Assembly: GCA_019918135.1 (NCBI GenBank)
Contig: WBZZ01006894.1
Coordinates: 91,001 to 155,000 of the forward strand
Direction of reading: 5' to 3'
DNA: 64,000 nt
Source of the DNA: Paulinella micropora
Lineage: Eukaryota; Cercozoa; Imbricatea; Euglyphida; Paulinellidae
Of this stretch, positions 9,818-19,675 are shown piece after piece. The notes beneath the pieces are model-generated. The model had not been told where the DNA came from. It did no database searches and was given only the letters and a program-made list of their open reading frames with translations. The stretch's first letter is position 1, and each line of letters begins with the position of its first letter. A program made the translations under genes and the position numbers.

Positions 9818-10708
9818 CTATCTTTTTAGCGCGAGGGTATCCGAGACTCGCAGGCGTTTTCTGGGGGGGAGACCATCCGCTGGCGTGAGCCGGGTCTGCG
9901 ACAGTGTCACTCTCTCTTTGCCGAAGCCGTCATGCACAAACAGTTGCACTTTCTCCCGCCGCCGGCGCGCCAGGTCCCAGCCTTCCGCGGGTAGAACCGT
10001 GTCTAGTACTTTGGACGCACTGGTTTGCTCCTTGGCCGCGCGCAGCAGGATGTCGTAGCAGGACCGAAGTTGCACGAGCTTGTCCTGCAACAACTGCTCC
10101 ACGTCGCCGGCCCCGCCGCAACTCAGCGGCACGGGCTCCGTTGCGCCCGGGGGTACGTCCAGGAGAAACTCAAACGAAAACCAAACGGTGGTCTCCCCGT
10201 GCTCGCTGTCGGGCACCGTCGTGCGCAACGAGAATTTGGACTGGCCCTGCTTGTTGGGCTGGCCAAGCGATCCTTTTAGTTCCGTACAGGCCGTGGGCTT
10301 GCCAGTGAACAGGGCTTCGAACCAGCTGAGTTGTGGCCGTCTGGCCAACGACAGCAGCCAAGAGGCCGTGCGGACGGCGCTGGGGAGCTGGAATTGCCGG
10401 CACTGGTCCAGGGCATGGTCGGGGACCCGTGGTGTGGCGTCGTCCTCGGAGTCGTCGTGGTGGTCACAACCGTCATTTGCGCCCTCTGCACACTCTTCTT
10501 CTTCTTCTTCTTCTTCTTCTTCGGTCCGCCGGTAGCGCACATGAATATTAACCCGGCAGCCCGTGGCCACGAGCGCGGTGCCCGTCAGTCCAAACACACT
10601 GATGCTCTGCAGAGCAGCGAGCGTCGGCCTCGGCTTGAGGGCAGAGACAGTTTGTAGAAGCCTGGTAGGTGAATGGACAGGGGTCGCCGCGCTTGGTTCG
10701 ATGGCCAT
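9818..10708 (-). CDS. Acidic-tract orphan protein D, copy 1 (296 aa)
   Basis: No family is recognised. The ATG at 10708 (protein starts MAIEP) is chosen because similarity to the second copy (18120-18854) begins there; the open frame continues upstream only through a non-ATG codon. A run of ten glutamates (plus-strand GAA/TTC triplets at 10497-10522) and further acidic residues lie near residues 65-95. The C-terminal third is basic, ending in a possible nuclear-localisation stretch (PPRKRLRV). The middle includes WFEALFTGK. Relative to copy 2 this gene has an extra 144 bp (48 codons) flanked by TCCGT. The locus lies between 125-bp direct repeats. Confidence 0.75.
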   Translation of the reverse strand: MAIEPSAATPVHSPTRLLQTVSALKPRPTLAALQSISVFGLTGTALVATGCRVNIHVRYRRTEEEEEEEEEECAEGANDGCDHHDDSEDDATPRVPDHALDQCRQFQLPSAVRTASWLLSLARRPQLSWFEALFTGKPTACTELKGSLGQPNKQGQSKFSLRTTVPDSEHGETTVWFSFEFLLDVPPGATEPVPLSCGGAGDVEQLLQDKLVQLRSCYDILLRAAKEQTSASKVLDTVLPAEGWDLARRRREKVQLFVHDGFGKERVTLSQTRLTPADGLPPRKRLRVSDTLALKR

Positions 10709-11125
10709 GCTTGTTGGTCGGATTCGGATTTGCAAGCTTGGCGTTTGATACGTTAGACCAAAGGAGACAGGCTTTTGCTTGGCTCACAATGACATAATAG
10801 AACGGGCGGGGCACCCCCCCCCCTTCTCATCATTTTTTTAGGGCCGTGGTCAGGAAGAGGTAGCCGGGAGGATCAGGCGGTGGGGACGGACAATATTGTT
10901 TGTACGCCCGCCGGAATGCTTGCTAGTCTCCGCACCCCCAAACGCCGGTGCCGAGCAGAGCGCAAGTGCTTAGCCTCCGCCGCACTCGTCCGGCAGCGTG
11001 TTCAAGTGTCTGGCTTTAATTAAAAAAAAATCTTTTAGCTTAGGCAGGAGCTAGGTGTTTGCTTCTAGGGCAGGCCCCAGCGCAAAGCAAGCCACCACCT
11101 AGATCCGGCGTCGCCCTGCGCGGCC
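10709..11125. repeat. Intergenic region with right copy of 125-bp direct repeat
   Basis: It holds a short poly-C run (10814-10822), an F-box gene fragment (annotated separately) and the right copy of the direct repeat at 11004-11125, matching 9526-9652. The F-box fragment reads directly into the repeat, so the repeat junction cut that gene. Confidence 0.6.
10916..11023 (+). pseudogene. F-box gene 5' fragment
   Basis: Starting at ATG 10916 a 35-codon frame matches the start of the F-box ORF at 60249 (MLAS, then a PKRR-type basic stretch, then AERKCLAS). Similarity stops near 10980 and the frame then runs into the direct repeat at 11004, ending at TAA 11023. The F-box core itself is missing. 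This is a truncated copy. Confidence 0.6.
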
Positions 11126-11782
11126 GCCAGCGCGTACCGAGCCGCCCTTGTTTTCTGTTTGGCGCTTGGGCTTTGGGCCATGTCCGAATTTTCCAGCAAA
11201 ACTTAGGTTTTCAGCTATATCACGCCAAAATAATACAAGTATGTTCAGCATCTGTAGGGCTCGGCCACTGTGCTCAAGGTCAGAAAAACATAAAAAGAAA
11301 AAAAAATTGTCCGACAACAAAGGGAACAGACGGGGGGGTAGAAGGGGGGATAGAAGGGGGGGACGGAGGAAGAGGAAGGGGGGAAGAAGGGGGCAGAGTG
11401 TGCTTCCCCCCCCCCCCCCGTTGCCCCTCTCGTCACTCTGTCCCCCTTGTCCTCTGCTATCCCCCCCTCTCCTCTTCCCTTGTTTGCGCGTGCAAACGCG
11501 TTCCAAAAAAATTTTATTTTCCAGTTTTCATATTTCCGCAGATATTTCCGCAGATCTTGCAGAGGGAAGAAGCAGGGGAGGAGGAAGCACGAATTGTCGG
11601 AGTGGTAGTGGGAAGGGGGAGGAGCAGGGGCGCGCTTCGCCGGTGTACAAGAAAAAGCCACGCGAGAAAATATTTTAATCTTGGCACTGAGAACGAGAAC
11701 ATGTATAGGGAGGGGCGGGGTGTGCTCCCCTCTCCCCGTACCCCCTCTCGTCCCTCTGTTCCCCCTTGTCCCCTGCTATCTG
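11126..11782. repeat. Mosaic repeat block
   Basis: It begins with a partial copy of the TTTTCCGGCA-type module (11165-11225). A palindromic MITE-like unit follows (11270-11564, annotated separately). The rest is G-rich/C-rich sequence with the TTCGCCGGTGTACAAG and TTTTAATCTTGGCACTGAGAAC modules. No gene is seen. Confidence 0.65.
11270..11564. mobile_element. MITE-like palindromic unit
   Basis: The left arm begins GTGCTCAAGGTCAGAAAAA and runs through ACAACAAAGGGAACAGACGGGG into a G-rich tract. The right arm runs from a C-rich tract with CCTCTGTTCCC-like complement through GCAAACGCGTTCC and TTTTCATATTTCC to GCAGATCTTGC. The arms are imperfect reverse complements. No protein is encoded, which fits a non-autonomous element. 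Confidence 0.5.
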
Positions 11783-12051
11783 TCACGTCCGCAAAGTTCT
11801 GGAAGCACAAATCTGTAGTAGCTCGTCGTAGGCAACATCTTCAAACGTTCGCAGGTTTAGTTCCCGGAGGTTAGAGACCAGCGCTAGCACCAGTAGAACC
11901 GAAGCCGCGAGGCCACCACTATAGATTAACGTCAGCACGCAGAGGTTGTTTAGGTAGAGCAAGGAATCCAGACTGCCGTCCTGGCCTAGCCGGCAGACAT
12001 CTAGTTCCAAGGTCTTGAGTTCGGTCAGCGCTCGCAGGAAATTTAACCCCC
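11783..12051 (-). pseudogene. Leucine-rich-repeat gene fragment
   Basis: On the minus strand about 85 codons read as LRR-like sequence (LTELKTLELDVCRLG, then NLRELNLRTF). There is no ATG-initiated full gene: the 5' side is lost at about 12050, where the frame meets a GC-rich stretch, and the 3' side ends at 11783 in a repeat. It resembles parts of the LRR/F-box family seen elsewhere in the window. Probably a relic. Confidence 0.5.
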
Positions 12052-13443
12052 GGCGGGTGACTTCCCAACACTAGTTCAGCGAGGGCTAGGGCCGCTAATA
12101 CCCGGGCCAGGCCCGGGGGGCTCAAAGAACAGGGGAAGGGCAAGGGGGGAGGGAGAGAGCGCAGAGGCTACCAAAAAAAATATATGAAACGCCTCAACTA
12201 AACTTCGCACTGCCCCCCCCCCCCCTTCTCCCTTGTCGAGACTCCGGCTGAATTAAAGCTCGACAAGGCAGTGCACTTGACATTTGCAACGGCACCCCTC
12301 AGGCTGCCGCAGCATCCGGCCTACGTTATGTCGCTGCGGTAGCCTATGCTAGAACCCTGGCCAACACCGTCTGTGCTCTACTCGCGCGCCAAGAGAGTGC
12401 GAAAAAGAATACGTTGAATCAAAGCTCAACGGTCCTACACTAGGGGCACTGAAAACTAGGAGCGGAGCACCGTGCTTCCAGCACGACCCTGCGGCGAATG
12501 GATGGGCGGTGGTCAATGTGCTAGGAGGACAAGAGTCCCCGGCCGGCCCCGACGGCGTTCTGTCCGTGCCATGGCTCGGCCACCGTGCGCAAGATCAGCG
12601 GGAATATGAAAAGATCTGCGGAAATTCTTTTTGCCCGACAACAAAGGGAACAGACGGGGGAAGGGAAGAAGGGGGGAGGAGGAAGAGAAAGGGGGGGAAG
12701 GAAGAAGTGGGCGGGATGTGTTTCCCCCCCGCGCCCCCTCACTGTCTGAGAATCGGGAGGGCAGGGGCGCGCTTCGCCTGTGTACAAGAAAGAAAAATAA
12801 AAATTTTTGATAAAGTTTTAATCCTAGCACTGAGAACCAAGAGGGAGAGGGAAGGGACAGGGGAGAGTGGGGCGCTTCGCCGGTGCAAAAAAAGCCCACG
12901 CTGAATTAGCACTGAAAGCTAGGAGCAGATCACCGTGCCCCCAGCACGGCCCTGCGGCGGATTGATGGGCGGTGGTCGTGCTGGGCCAGGACAAAAGCCT
13001 TGCTACTCTGACGGCGTCCTGTCCGTGCCATGGCTCGGGAGCGGGAAGGAAGGGGGAGGGGTAGGGGCGTCAAGGGAGTGCGAAAAAGAATGCGCTGCGG
13101 TGACCGACGCGATGAAAAGCCTGGCCCCCGAAGTTGCGCAAGGTCAGAAAATTATGAAAAGATCTGCGGAATTTTCTTTGTCCGGCCTGTGGCTGGCCCT
13201 GGATATGCAGCGCCAAGCGCACGCACGAGGGCTCGATGGATACCTGCAGGTGCTGGTGCGACAGTTACAAGCGGAGGTGATGTCCTTCTCACTTTTAACT
13301 GTCGCACCAGCAACAAGTATGGGAGTGACGTGCCGAGGGAGACGGATCTTTACGCCTGGTAACCCGACGCCTGGCTAGCAGACAAGGAGAAATTTGTTTT
13401 ATTGAAAAAAAAGGAACCAGCTCTGGGTCTGCCGAATCTCTGC
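12052..13443. repeat. Mosaic repeat block with gene scraps
   Basis: Modules run in the usual order: AATTAAAGCTCGAC, GGCTGCCGCAGCATCCGGCC, the promoter-like GCACCGTGCTCCAGCACGACC block, TGTCCGTGCCATGGCTCGG, the AACAAAGGGAACAGACGGGG arm and the TTCGCC(G/T)GTGTACAAG block. Scraps of genes are embedded. 13095-13140 matches coding sequence at 51545-51595 (AAVTDAMKSLAP). 13180-13215 matches 49138-49170. 13250-13365 matches 47693-47800. Each scrap joins at short shared sequences such as GCGCTG and GCGCAAG. Confidence 0.6.
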
Positions 13444-15249
13444 TTATTGATTACTGCCAGGCTCGTACACCACTTTACCCAACTGAAGAAATTGTTGTCT
13501 GAGTTCTTGTGTCTGTTCATTTATACGCGCCAAACGTTCTTCCGAGTCTGTGACGCGCTTTTTTATACGCCGTAGCTCGCCCTTGGCGTTTGCGATCTTG
13601 TTTGTAAGCTCTTCGCACTCGCGTTGGAGTTCATCTTTGTCTTTGGTCAGGGATTTTATCGCTTGGTTCAGACGTTTAATCTGTCGGTTCAATTTATTTT
13701 TGTGCTCGTGCTGCCCTCTACGACTGTCGCCGCCGTCCACGGCACGGTCTAAAACATTTTGTGGTGGTGGTGGTTCACTCTGTTGTTGGTTCAACCCTAG
13801 TGTGCCGTCCGCGTTTTCTGTCTCTTTGCGCTCGCCGTCCGCAACGCCGCCGCCAGCAGCGTCGGCTTTGCGAACGTCTTGCTGTCTTGCTTTGGCAGGA
13901 CCGATCGTGTGCACCGTGACGGGTCTGCCCTTGGTTACCGTCACAGGCACGACGGGTCTGCCCTTGGTTACCGTCACAGGCACGGGCCTGGAATAATATT
14001 CGTCCAGATGTCTGATCGCAACCTGTACACATTTTTTGGGCGGTCCTATCCGACCTGTGCTCGTCGCCTTTAGGAATATTTTGTATTGCTCTTCTTGACA
14101 CGTCTTGCCCACAACACACGCGGGGCGTGGCAAAGACAACCAATTCTCGCGCAGCTCCTGCCCCCGTGAGCGGAGGAAGTCTACAAAGCATAGCAAGGTC
14201 GGCACTCGGCCAACCATCAACGTAAGTCCAACCTTGGCGTCCTGGATAAACATTTGGTATGCCAGCGCCTCGAAAGCTTCCTGGATTCGCTCTCCGTCGA
14301 TGGTCGAGTGTACTTGGGCTTCAAAAAAGAACTTGAACAAAACAGGCGATTGTAGGAACGCCGCAGCCGTACACCAGTTCCAGTTAAAGAGACACATCAA
14401 ATGCGTGCCAATGCGGAGTGTGCCGAGAACTTCCGACGGGTCGAACAGCAGGAGGGCGAGTCTCAGGATACTGGTCACTCGCACGCAAAGTGATAGAGTG
14501 GGTATGTTGTCGGGACGAATCCTCAGCGTTTCCAACAACTCGCAGAGCAGGAGCTGTCGCGCCCGAGCCGGTGGCAGACGTTTTCTATCCGCAGGAGTCA
14601 TTTTTGACAGTTCGGACAGGGCCGAATGTGCACACCTCGTCGGGAGCTGCTCAAAGATCTGGCACGCCAGTCTAAACCAAGAGAACCAGATCACAACAAA
14701 CCCAACGCCCGTCTGACCACTGAAGGTTACCGTGGCCAACTTGGCCGATATTGCCTCTGCTGGGCACAGTCGTTGATGCTCTGAACACAACTGCTTCTCT
14801 ACCGTGCCAGAGATGAGCTTAGCCTCCTGTGTGATTTCGGCGCTTATACAGACCCCAAGCCGATACCAAAACAGTTGTATGCCAGTCTCGTGGCTAATGT
14901 CGTCTTCCCTGCTGAGCCTGTAAACCATATTGACCAAGTAGAAAGCATGCTGTGTTATATCCATCATCACGAATTCCCGATCCTTCCTGAGCACTGTAAG
15001 CGCTTGGCCGTCCGCACCTTGGAAAAAGCGTCGCCAAAACGTGGCTCCGCCCCATTCCAGGCAGCCGCTCATTCTTAAGTACTTCATGTGATCTTCGACC
15101 AAACCATTTTTTTCTTGCAGAAGCTCGTTAACGAAGTTGATCGCATGCTTTAGACCGTCGGGTTTATGTTGCAGTTCGAGCAACTCCTTCGCATCATTGG
15201 CCCAGCGACGCGTCAAACTACGCGTTGGTGGTCGCGTGTCTTGGCTCAT
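13444..15249 (-). CDS. Orphan protein with C-terminal coiled coil (601 aa)
   Basis: The first 400 residues are largely helical and unrecognised. Around residues 420-445 lies an exact 11-residue tandem duplication (VTVTKGRPVVP type), encoded by a 33-bp repeat at 13919-13984. A charged linker follows. The last 90 residues (about 510-595) are a strong coiled coil with heptads (LNRQIKRLNQAIKSLTKDKD). The ATG at 15249 follows a T-rich/A-rich leader. No catalytic motif is visible. A structural or scaffolding role is plausible but only inferred. It is the longest undamaged gene between two repeat blocks. Confidence 0.8.
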   Translation of the reverse strand: MSQDTRPPTRSLTRRWANDAKELLELQHKPDGLKHAINFVNELLQEKNGLVEDHMKYLRMSGCLEWGGATFWRRFFQGADGQALTVLRKDREFVMMDITQHAFYLVNMVYRLSREDDISHETGIQLFWYRLGVCISAEITQEAKLISGTVEKQLCSEHQRLCPAEAISAKLATVTFSGQTGVGFVVIWFSWFRLACQIFEQLPTRCAHSALSELSKMTPADRKRLPPARARQLLLCELLETLRIRPDNIPTLSLCVRVTSILRLALLLFDPSEVLGTLRIGTHLMCLFNWNWCTAAAFLQSPVLFKFFFEAQVHSTIDGERIQEAFEALAYQMFIQDAKVGLTLMVGRVPTLLCFVDFLRSRGQELRENWLSLPRPACVVGKTCQEEQYKIFLKATSTGRIGPPKKCVQVAIRHLDEYYSRPVPVTVTKGRPVVPVTVTKGRPVTVHTIGPAKARQQDVRKADAAGGGVADGERKETENADGTLGLNQQQSEPPPPQNVLDRAVDGGDSRRGQHEHKNKLNRQIKRLNQAIKSLTKDKDELQRECEELTNKIANAKGELRRIKKRVTDSEERLARINEQTQELRQQFLQLGKVVYEPGSNQ

Positions 15250-15848
15250 GTGGTCGTTTTTTTTGGATAAATTACAACATCAACTACAATCCCCTTCCAA
15301 AAAGCCGTGTTTTTTTTTCTGCCCGACAGTCGGCCCCCCCCAGGTGCTTTTCCCCTTTTTTTTGTCCCGACACAGAGACGAAGTTCCGTTGGTATATTCT
15401 TGATGGATCCACACCAGATCTTTCAAGTTTTTGTTGTTGCACTCGTTGTCCGCGCAGGGTCCGCGGGGATATGACCAGAGGAAAATACTTTTTTTTGCCC
15501 GACAACAAAAAAAAAAAACAGATAAGAGGAAGAAGGGGGGAGGGAGTAGAGTGGATGCACAGGGAAGGGGCCGGGGAGGATTAATCTATCTTCCCCCCCC
15601 CCCCCCAGCAGTAGAATGGAAGGTGCAAGGGCGCCAGGCATAGAGGGGGTGTGGGCGCCTTGAGCCACCCTGGGCTCAGAGGAGGGGAGGGGGCGCTTCG
15701 CCGTTGTACGGATTTATGCTGAATTAAAGCTCGACTGTCTTACACTTGACACTTGTAACGGTACTTTCAAGTTGCCACGGCATCCGGCCCACTGGACGGT
15801 CGTACACAACCCCCGACGGCGTCCTGTCTGTGCCATAGCTAGGCCACC

Positions 15849-16118
15849 GTGCGCAAGACCTGCGGAAATATGAAAAAAATTGCCCGACAAGAAAAACAAA
15901 CGGGGAGGGGAATACGAAAGGGGGAAGGAGAGAGGAAGAGGAAGGGGGGAAGAAGGGGGCGGGGTGTGCTCCCTTTCGTCCCTCTGTTCCCCCTGTCCAC
16001 TGCTATCTTTCCTCTCCCATCGTCCCTCCTTAGAGCGAGCGCGTGCAGACGCGTTCCGAAGAAAACTTTCTTTTCCACTTTTCATATTCCTGCAGATATT
16101 TCCGCACATCTTACGCAC
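15849..16118. mobile_element. MITE-like palindromic unit, complete
   Basis: It begins GTGCGCAAGACCTGCGGAAATATGAAAA and ends TTTTCATATTCCTGCAGATATTTCCGCACATCTTACGCAC-like sequence, so the two ends are inverted repeats of about 40 bp. Between them are a G-rich arm (AACGGGGAGGGG) and a C-rich arm (CCTCTGTTCCCCCTGT). No ORF is convincing. The flanks are the CACCGTGCTC...ACGACCCTGCGG module. Confidence 0.55.
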
Positions 16119-16444
16119 TGTGCTCGAGCACGACCCTGCGACGGATGGATGGCGCGGTGGTCATTGTGCTAGGGGAGCAAGGGGCCTCACGACCCCCCGA
16201 CGGCGTCCTGTCCGTACCAGGGCTCGGCCACCGTGCGCAAGGTCCGCGGGAATATCTACAGGAATATGAAAAGATCTGCGGACATTTTTTTTGCCCGACA
16301 ACCAAAGAATCAAACAGGGGGGAAGGGGACGACGGGAAAAGAGGGAAGGGAGGGGGCGGGGTAGAGCACTCCCCTTCTTCCCCCCTTCCTCGTTCTCCTC
16401 CCCCTCCCTCCCCTCGTCCCCTGTTAAACGCATCCAAAAAAATC

Positions 16445-16550
16445 GGATTGGATTGAAATCTAGGAAGGCAAACCCCCCTGAAACCGGCAGACAGCTGGGA
16501 GAGAGAAAGGGCAGCACGCGGCTGCCCTTCCTCCTCAGAGCGGGGGGCTA
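16445..16550 (-). repeat. Solo tnpB right-end copy
   Basis: It begins GGATTGGATTGAAATCTAGG and runs to AGAGCGGGGGGC. The sequence corresponds to the region just 3' of tnpB at 21338-21462. It sits immediately after CGCATCCAAAAAAATC, interrupting the right arm of a palindromic unit that starts at about 16230. Confidence 0.65.
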
Positions 16551-16969
16551 AAATAAGTAAACCTTTTTTGGAGCCCACCGATGGGGTGGGGCGCCCCCCC
16601 CCTCCCTTTCTTTCTTTCCTCCCTCTGAGCCCCCTGAGCCCTGGGGCTCAAGGAGCACGGGAAGGGGAAATCGGGAGCGGGAGGGAAGGGGGGGGGGGAG
16701 TAGGGGCGTCAAGAGAGTGTGAAAAAGAATGCGCTGAATTAAAGCTCGACGGTCTTACATTGGGGCACTGAAAACTAGGAGCAGGGCACCGTGCTCCAGC
16801 ACGACCCTGCGGCGAATGAATGGGCGATGATCAATGTGCCCGGCCGGGACAAAGGCCCCGACCGGCCCGACTGCATCCTGTCCGTGCCATGGCTGGACCA
16901 CCGTGCGCAAGGCCCGCGGGAATATGAAAAAGGGAGAGAGCAAAGAAAAGGGCAAGAGGGTTGCCCTCC

Positions 16970-17083
16970 GGATTGGATTGAAATCTAGGAAGGCAAACCT
17001 CCCAGAGACCGACAGACAGGCAGCTGGGAAGAGAGAAAGAGCAGCACGCGGCACGTCCTCTTCCCTCCTCAGAGCGGAGGGCA
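16970..17083 (-). repeat. Solo tnpB right-end copy
   Basis: Same unit as at 16445 but a different left flank (GAGGGTTGCCCTCC), so either an independent insertion or a recombined copy. It carries the CAGAGACCGACAGACAG segment and ends in AGAGCGGAGGGC. Confidence 0.65.
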
Positions 17084-18119
17084 AAAATAAGTAAACTTTC
17101 TTTGGAGCCCCCCGGGGGGAACGGGAGGGAGAGGAGGAGGGTAAGGGCGCCAAGAGAGTGCGAAAAAGAATGCGCTGAATTAAAGCTCGACGGTCGTACA
17201 CTCGGGCACTGAAAATTAAGAGCAGAGCACCTTGCTCCAGCACGACCTGCGGCGAATGGTACTGCCCCCGTGGTCATGTGTGCCAGGAGGACAAGAGCCC
17301 CTCGCTTACCCCGACGGCATCCTGTCCGTGCCATGGCTCGGCCACCGTGCGCAAGGTCAGAAAAGTATGAAAAGAGGGAGGGGGGGAGGGCGCTTCGCCG
17401 GTGTACAAGAAAAAACCACGCGAGAAAAATTTACTGGCAAAATTTGAATCTTGGCACTGAGAACTAAGAGAGGGAGAGGGAAGGGGCCGGGGAGAATCAA
17501 GCACGATCTGTCTTGCCTCCCCCCCCCCCCCGTCTGAGAACGTGTACAGGGAGAGGCGGGTTGTGCTTCCCCCATCCCCCCTCTCGTCCCTCTGTTCCCC
17601 TTGTCCCCAGTTATCCCCCTGCCCTCGTCCCTCCTCAGAGCGCGCGCAAACGCGTTCCAAAAAAAGTTTTTGTTTTCCACTTTTCATATTCCAGCAGATA
17701 TTTCCGCAGATCCTTGCAGAGGGAAGAGGCAGGGAAGGAGGAAGCACGAATTGTCGGGAGTGGCGGTGGGAAGGGGGAGAAGCAGGGGCGCGCTTCGCCG
17801 GTGTACAAAAAAGAATCACGCAAAAAAAAGAAATCTCTGATAAAGTTTTAATATTGGCACTGAGAACTAGGAGAACAAGAGCCCCCGGCCGACCCCGACG
17901 GCGTCCTGTCCGTGCCATAGCTCAGCCACCGTGTGCAATGTCAGAAAAATATGAAAAGAGGGGGGAGGGCGCCTGGCATGGGGAGGGGGTTGCATGTATT
18001 TATTTCTTTTTGAGCTTCTGCGCCCTCGTCTGAGAATCGGGAGCGGGAGAGGGGGAAGGTAGGGACGCGCTTCGCCGGTGTACAGGAAAAATCACGCGAA
18101 AAAAATTACTGACAAAATT

Positions 18120-18854
18120 TCAATTTTGGCACTGAGAACGTGTACAGGGAGGGGCGGGGTGTGCTCCCCCTCCCCATCCTCTCTCTCCCCTTTCCTCTCC
18201 CGCTCTCGACAGTGTCATTCTCTCTTTGCCGAAGCCGTCATGCACAAACAGTTGCACTTTCTCCCGCCGCCGGCGCGCCAGGTCCCAGCCTTCCGCGGGT
18301 AGCACCGTGTCTAGTACCTGCTGTGCGCTGGTTTGCTCCTTGGCCGCGCGCAGCAGGATGCCGTAGCAGGACCGAAGTTGCACGAGCTTGTCCTGCAACA
18401 ACTGCTCCACGTCTCCGGCCCCGCTGCAAATCAGCGGCACGGGTTCCGTACAGGCCGTGGGCTTGCCAGTGAACAGGGCTTCAAACCAGCTGAGTTGCGG
18501 CCGTCTGGCCAGCGACAGCAGCCAGACGGCCGTGCGGACGGCGTTGGGGAGCTGGATTTGCCGGCACTGGTCCAGAGCATGGTCATATAGCCGTGGTGTG
18601 GCGTCGTCCTCGGAGTCGTCGTCGTGGTGGTCAATTGCGCCCTCTTCTTCGTCTTCTTCTTCTTCTTCTTCGGTCCGCCGGTAACGCACATGAATATTAA
18701 CACGGCAGCCCGTGGCCACGAGCGCGGTGGCCGTCAGTTGTTGCAGGACACGGATGCTCTGCAGAGCAGCGAGCGTCGGCCTCTGCTTAAGGGCAGATTG
18801 TAGAAGCCTGGTAGGTGAATTGACAGGGGTCGCCACGCTTGGTTCGATGGCCAT
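18120..18854 (-). CDS. Acidic-tract orphan protein D, copy 2 (244 aa, truncated)
   Basis: This is a paralogue of 9818-10708 from its ATG (18854) to about codon 215. It keeps the poly-Glu tract (TTC triplets 18645-18672) but lacks 48 codons present in copy 1, joined across a TCCGT microhomology. At about 18208 the coding sequence changes abruptly into mosaic repeat sequence; the last 29 or so residues (Gly/Arg-rich, ending CTRSQCQN) are repeat-derived and replace the native basic tail. Upstream of the ATG the similarity also stops at once. Probably a copied gene pasted into a repeat, and perhaps no longer functional. Confidence 0.55.
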   Translation of the reverse strand: MAIEPSVATPVNSPTRLLQSALKQRPTLAALQSIRVLQQLTATALVATGCRVNIHVRYRRTEEEEEEDEEEGAIDHHDDDSEDDATPRLYDHALDQCRQIQLPNAVRTAVWLLSLARRPQLSWFEALFTGKPTACTEPVPLICSGAGDVEQLLQDKLVQLRSCYGILLRAAKEQTSAQQVLDTVLPAEGWDLARRRREKVQLFVHDGFGKERMTLSRAGEERGERGWGGGAHPAPPCTRSQCQN

Positions 18855-18859
18855 GCTTG

Positions 18860-19290
18860 TTGGGAAGAAGAGGGGCCAGGGGGAGGTCAAGGAACAAGGT
18901 GAGGATCGGGGCGAAGAAGAGCAGGACGAGGGCGAGGACGAAGACGACGAGGGGAGAGAGCGACGTGAGGAGGAAGACAGGATTGACCCCTTGCGGTTGG
19001 TACACGAGATTGCAGACAATTATCACCTACTGACGGACTGGGTCGCAAGTGATGAAGAGAAAGCTACGAGCGGCAAACGTGCGGGGCGTCGCCTTGCTTG
19101 GCCGCCCGAAGAAGAATGCCCCCAGCCCCGCCGTTGTGGCCTGCGCGCGGGCCTGCGCGCAGCAGGGCTGCGGGGGAAGTTTTCGATCCTGCGCCGCTTC
19201 CAGTCGCCGCAGGGCGAAGTTGCTTATGGCGCCAAGGACTTTGGCGGGCTCTGCCTGAGCGCTGACAGGGCTAGCCGTGCTATAAGACAC
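18860..19290 (-). pseudogene. Possible membrane-protein remnant with an in-frame stop
   Basis: From about 19290 the minus strand reads a natural-looking segment (GAFFFGRPSKATPRTF, then FLFITCDPVRQ), a TAG stop at about 19029, and in the same frame VIIVCNLVYQ followed by two hydrophobic stretches (LSPLVVFVLALVLLFFAP). The order Gly-rich beta segment, F-I-T-x-D, hydrophobic anchor is loosely like GIDE/MUL1-type membrane proteins, but the likeness is weak. The plus strand also has an open frame. Low confidence either way. Confidence 0.25.
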
Positions 19291-19675
19291 TGGACCACGA
19301 CGACGTCTGGAAACTTGGTGCAGACAGCTGGCTCTCCGTGTACAAGCGTCCTTGTCGACCCCCTACAGCAGCGCCCACTGGGACAAGATGCGCTTACAGT
19401 TGCTGGCTCCGTTGGTACACGAGGGCAGCGCCACGGATGCCTGACAACAAAAATCCTAATCAAACTCTAACCACCACCACCACTCCAGAACCCAGTGCTG
19501 ACGAAGATGCACTTCCTCCTCACCGCCCCGAACTCGTGCGCCAAAACGCTCAACCAAGTGTCACAAGATAAGGCCTCTGTAAAACAAACGTTACTGGAAA
19601 ATTCTCAAAATGCAGTTTTTATTAAAGAATGTTTTTGTACTTTTCTTGCGCGAGCTGGGCTAGCAGCCGCGCAGC
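19291..19675. other. Unassigned stretch
   Basis: Short overlapping ORFs in several frames occur, none with homology or consistent composition. An AATAAA signal for the minus-strand pseudogene next door (plus TTTATT at 19617-19622) and an ACC-rich stretch (19470-19485) are the only marks. It may be the decayed 5' part of the neighbouring remnants. Confidence 0.4.

Larger units (their letters stand above)
15250..18119. repeat. Mosaic repeat domain I
   Basis: About 2.9 kb without a gene. It contains a palindromic MITE-like unit (15849-16118), a second unit cut by a tnpB right-end copy (16445), a further right-end copy (16970), a solo right arm (17637-17716), several copies of the GTCCGTGCCATGGCTCGGCC module (16206, 16879, 17324, 17910) and the TTCGCCGGTGTACAAG module. 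The repeats share one orientation. Confidence 0.7.

Noticed and set aside
9904-10657. Plus-strand frames over gene D
   Set aside because: They are shadows of the minus-strand gene; the copy at 18.1 kb preserves the minus-strand reading, not these.
11059-11874. A 271-codon open frame on the plus strand and its overlapping minus-strand frames
   Set aside because: It crosses several unrelated repeat modules and G-run/C-run tracts; composition is Arg/Gly/Pro dominated and all six frames are similarly open. No natural protein pattern.
18712-19470. A 252-codon frame antisense to gene D copy 2
   Set aside because: The first part is antisense to the conserved gene and the acidic stretch is the complement of hydrophobic codons on the other strand; the later part has no homologue pattern.
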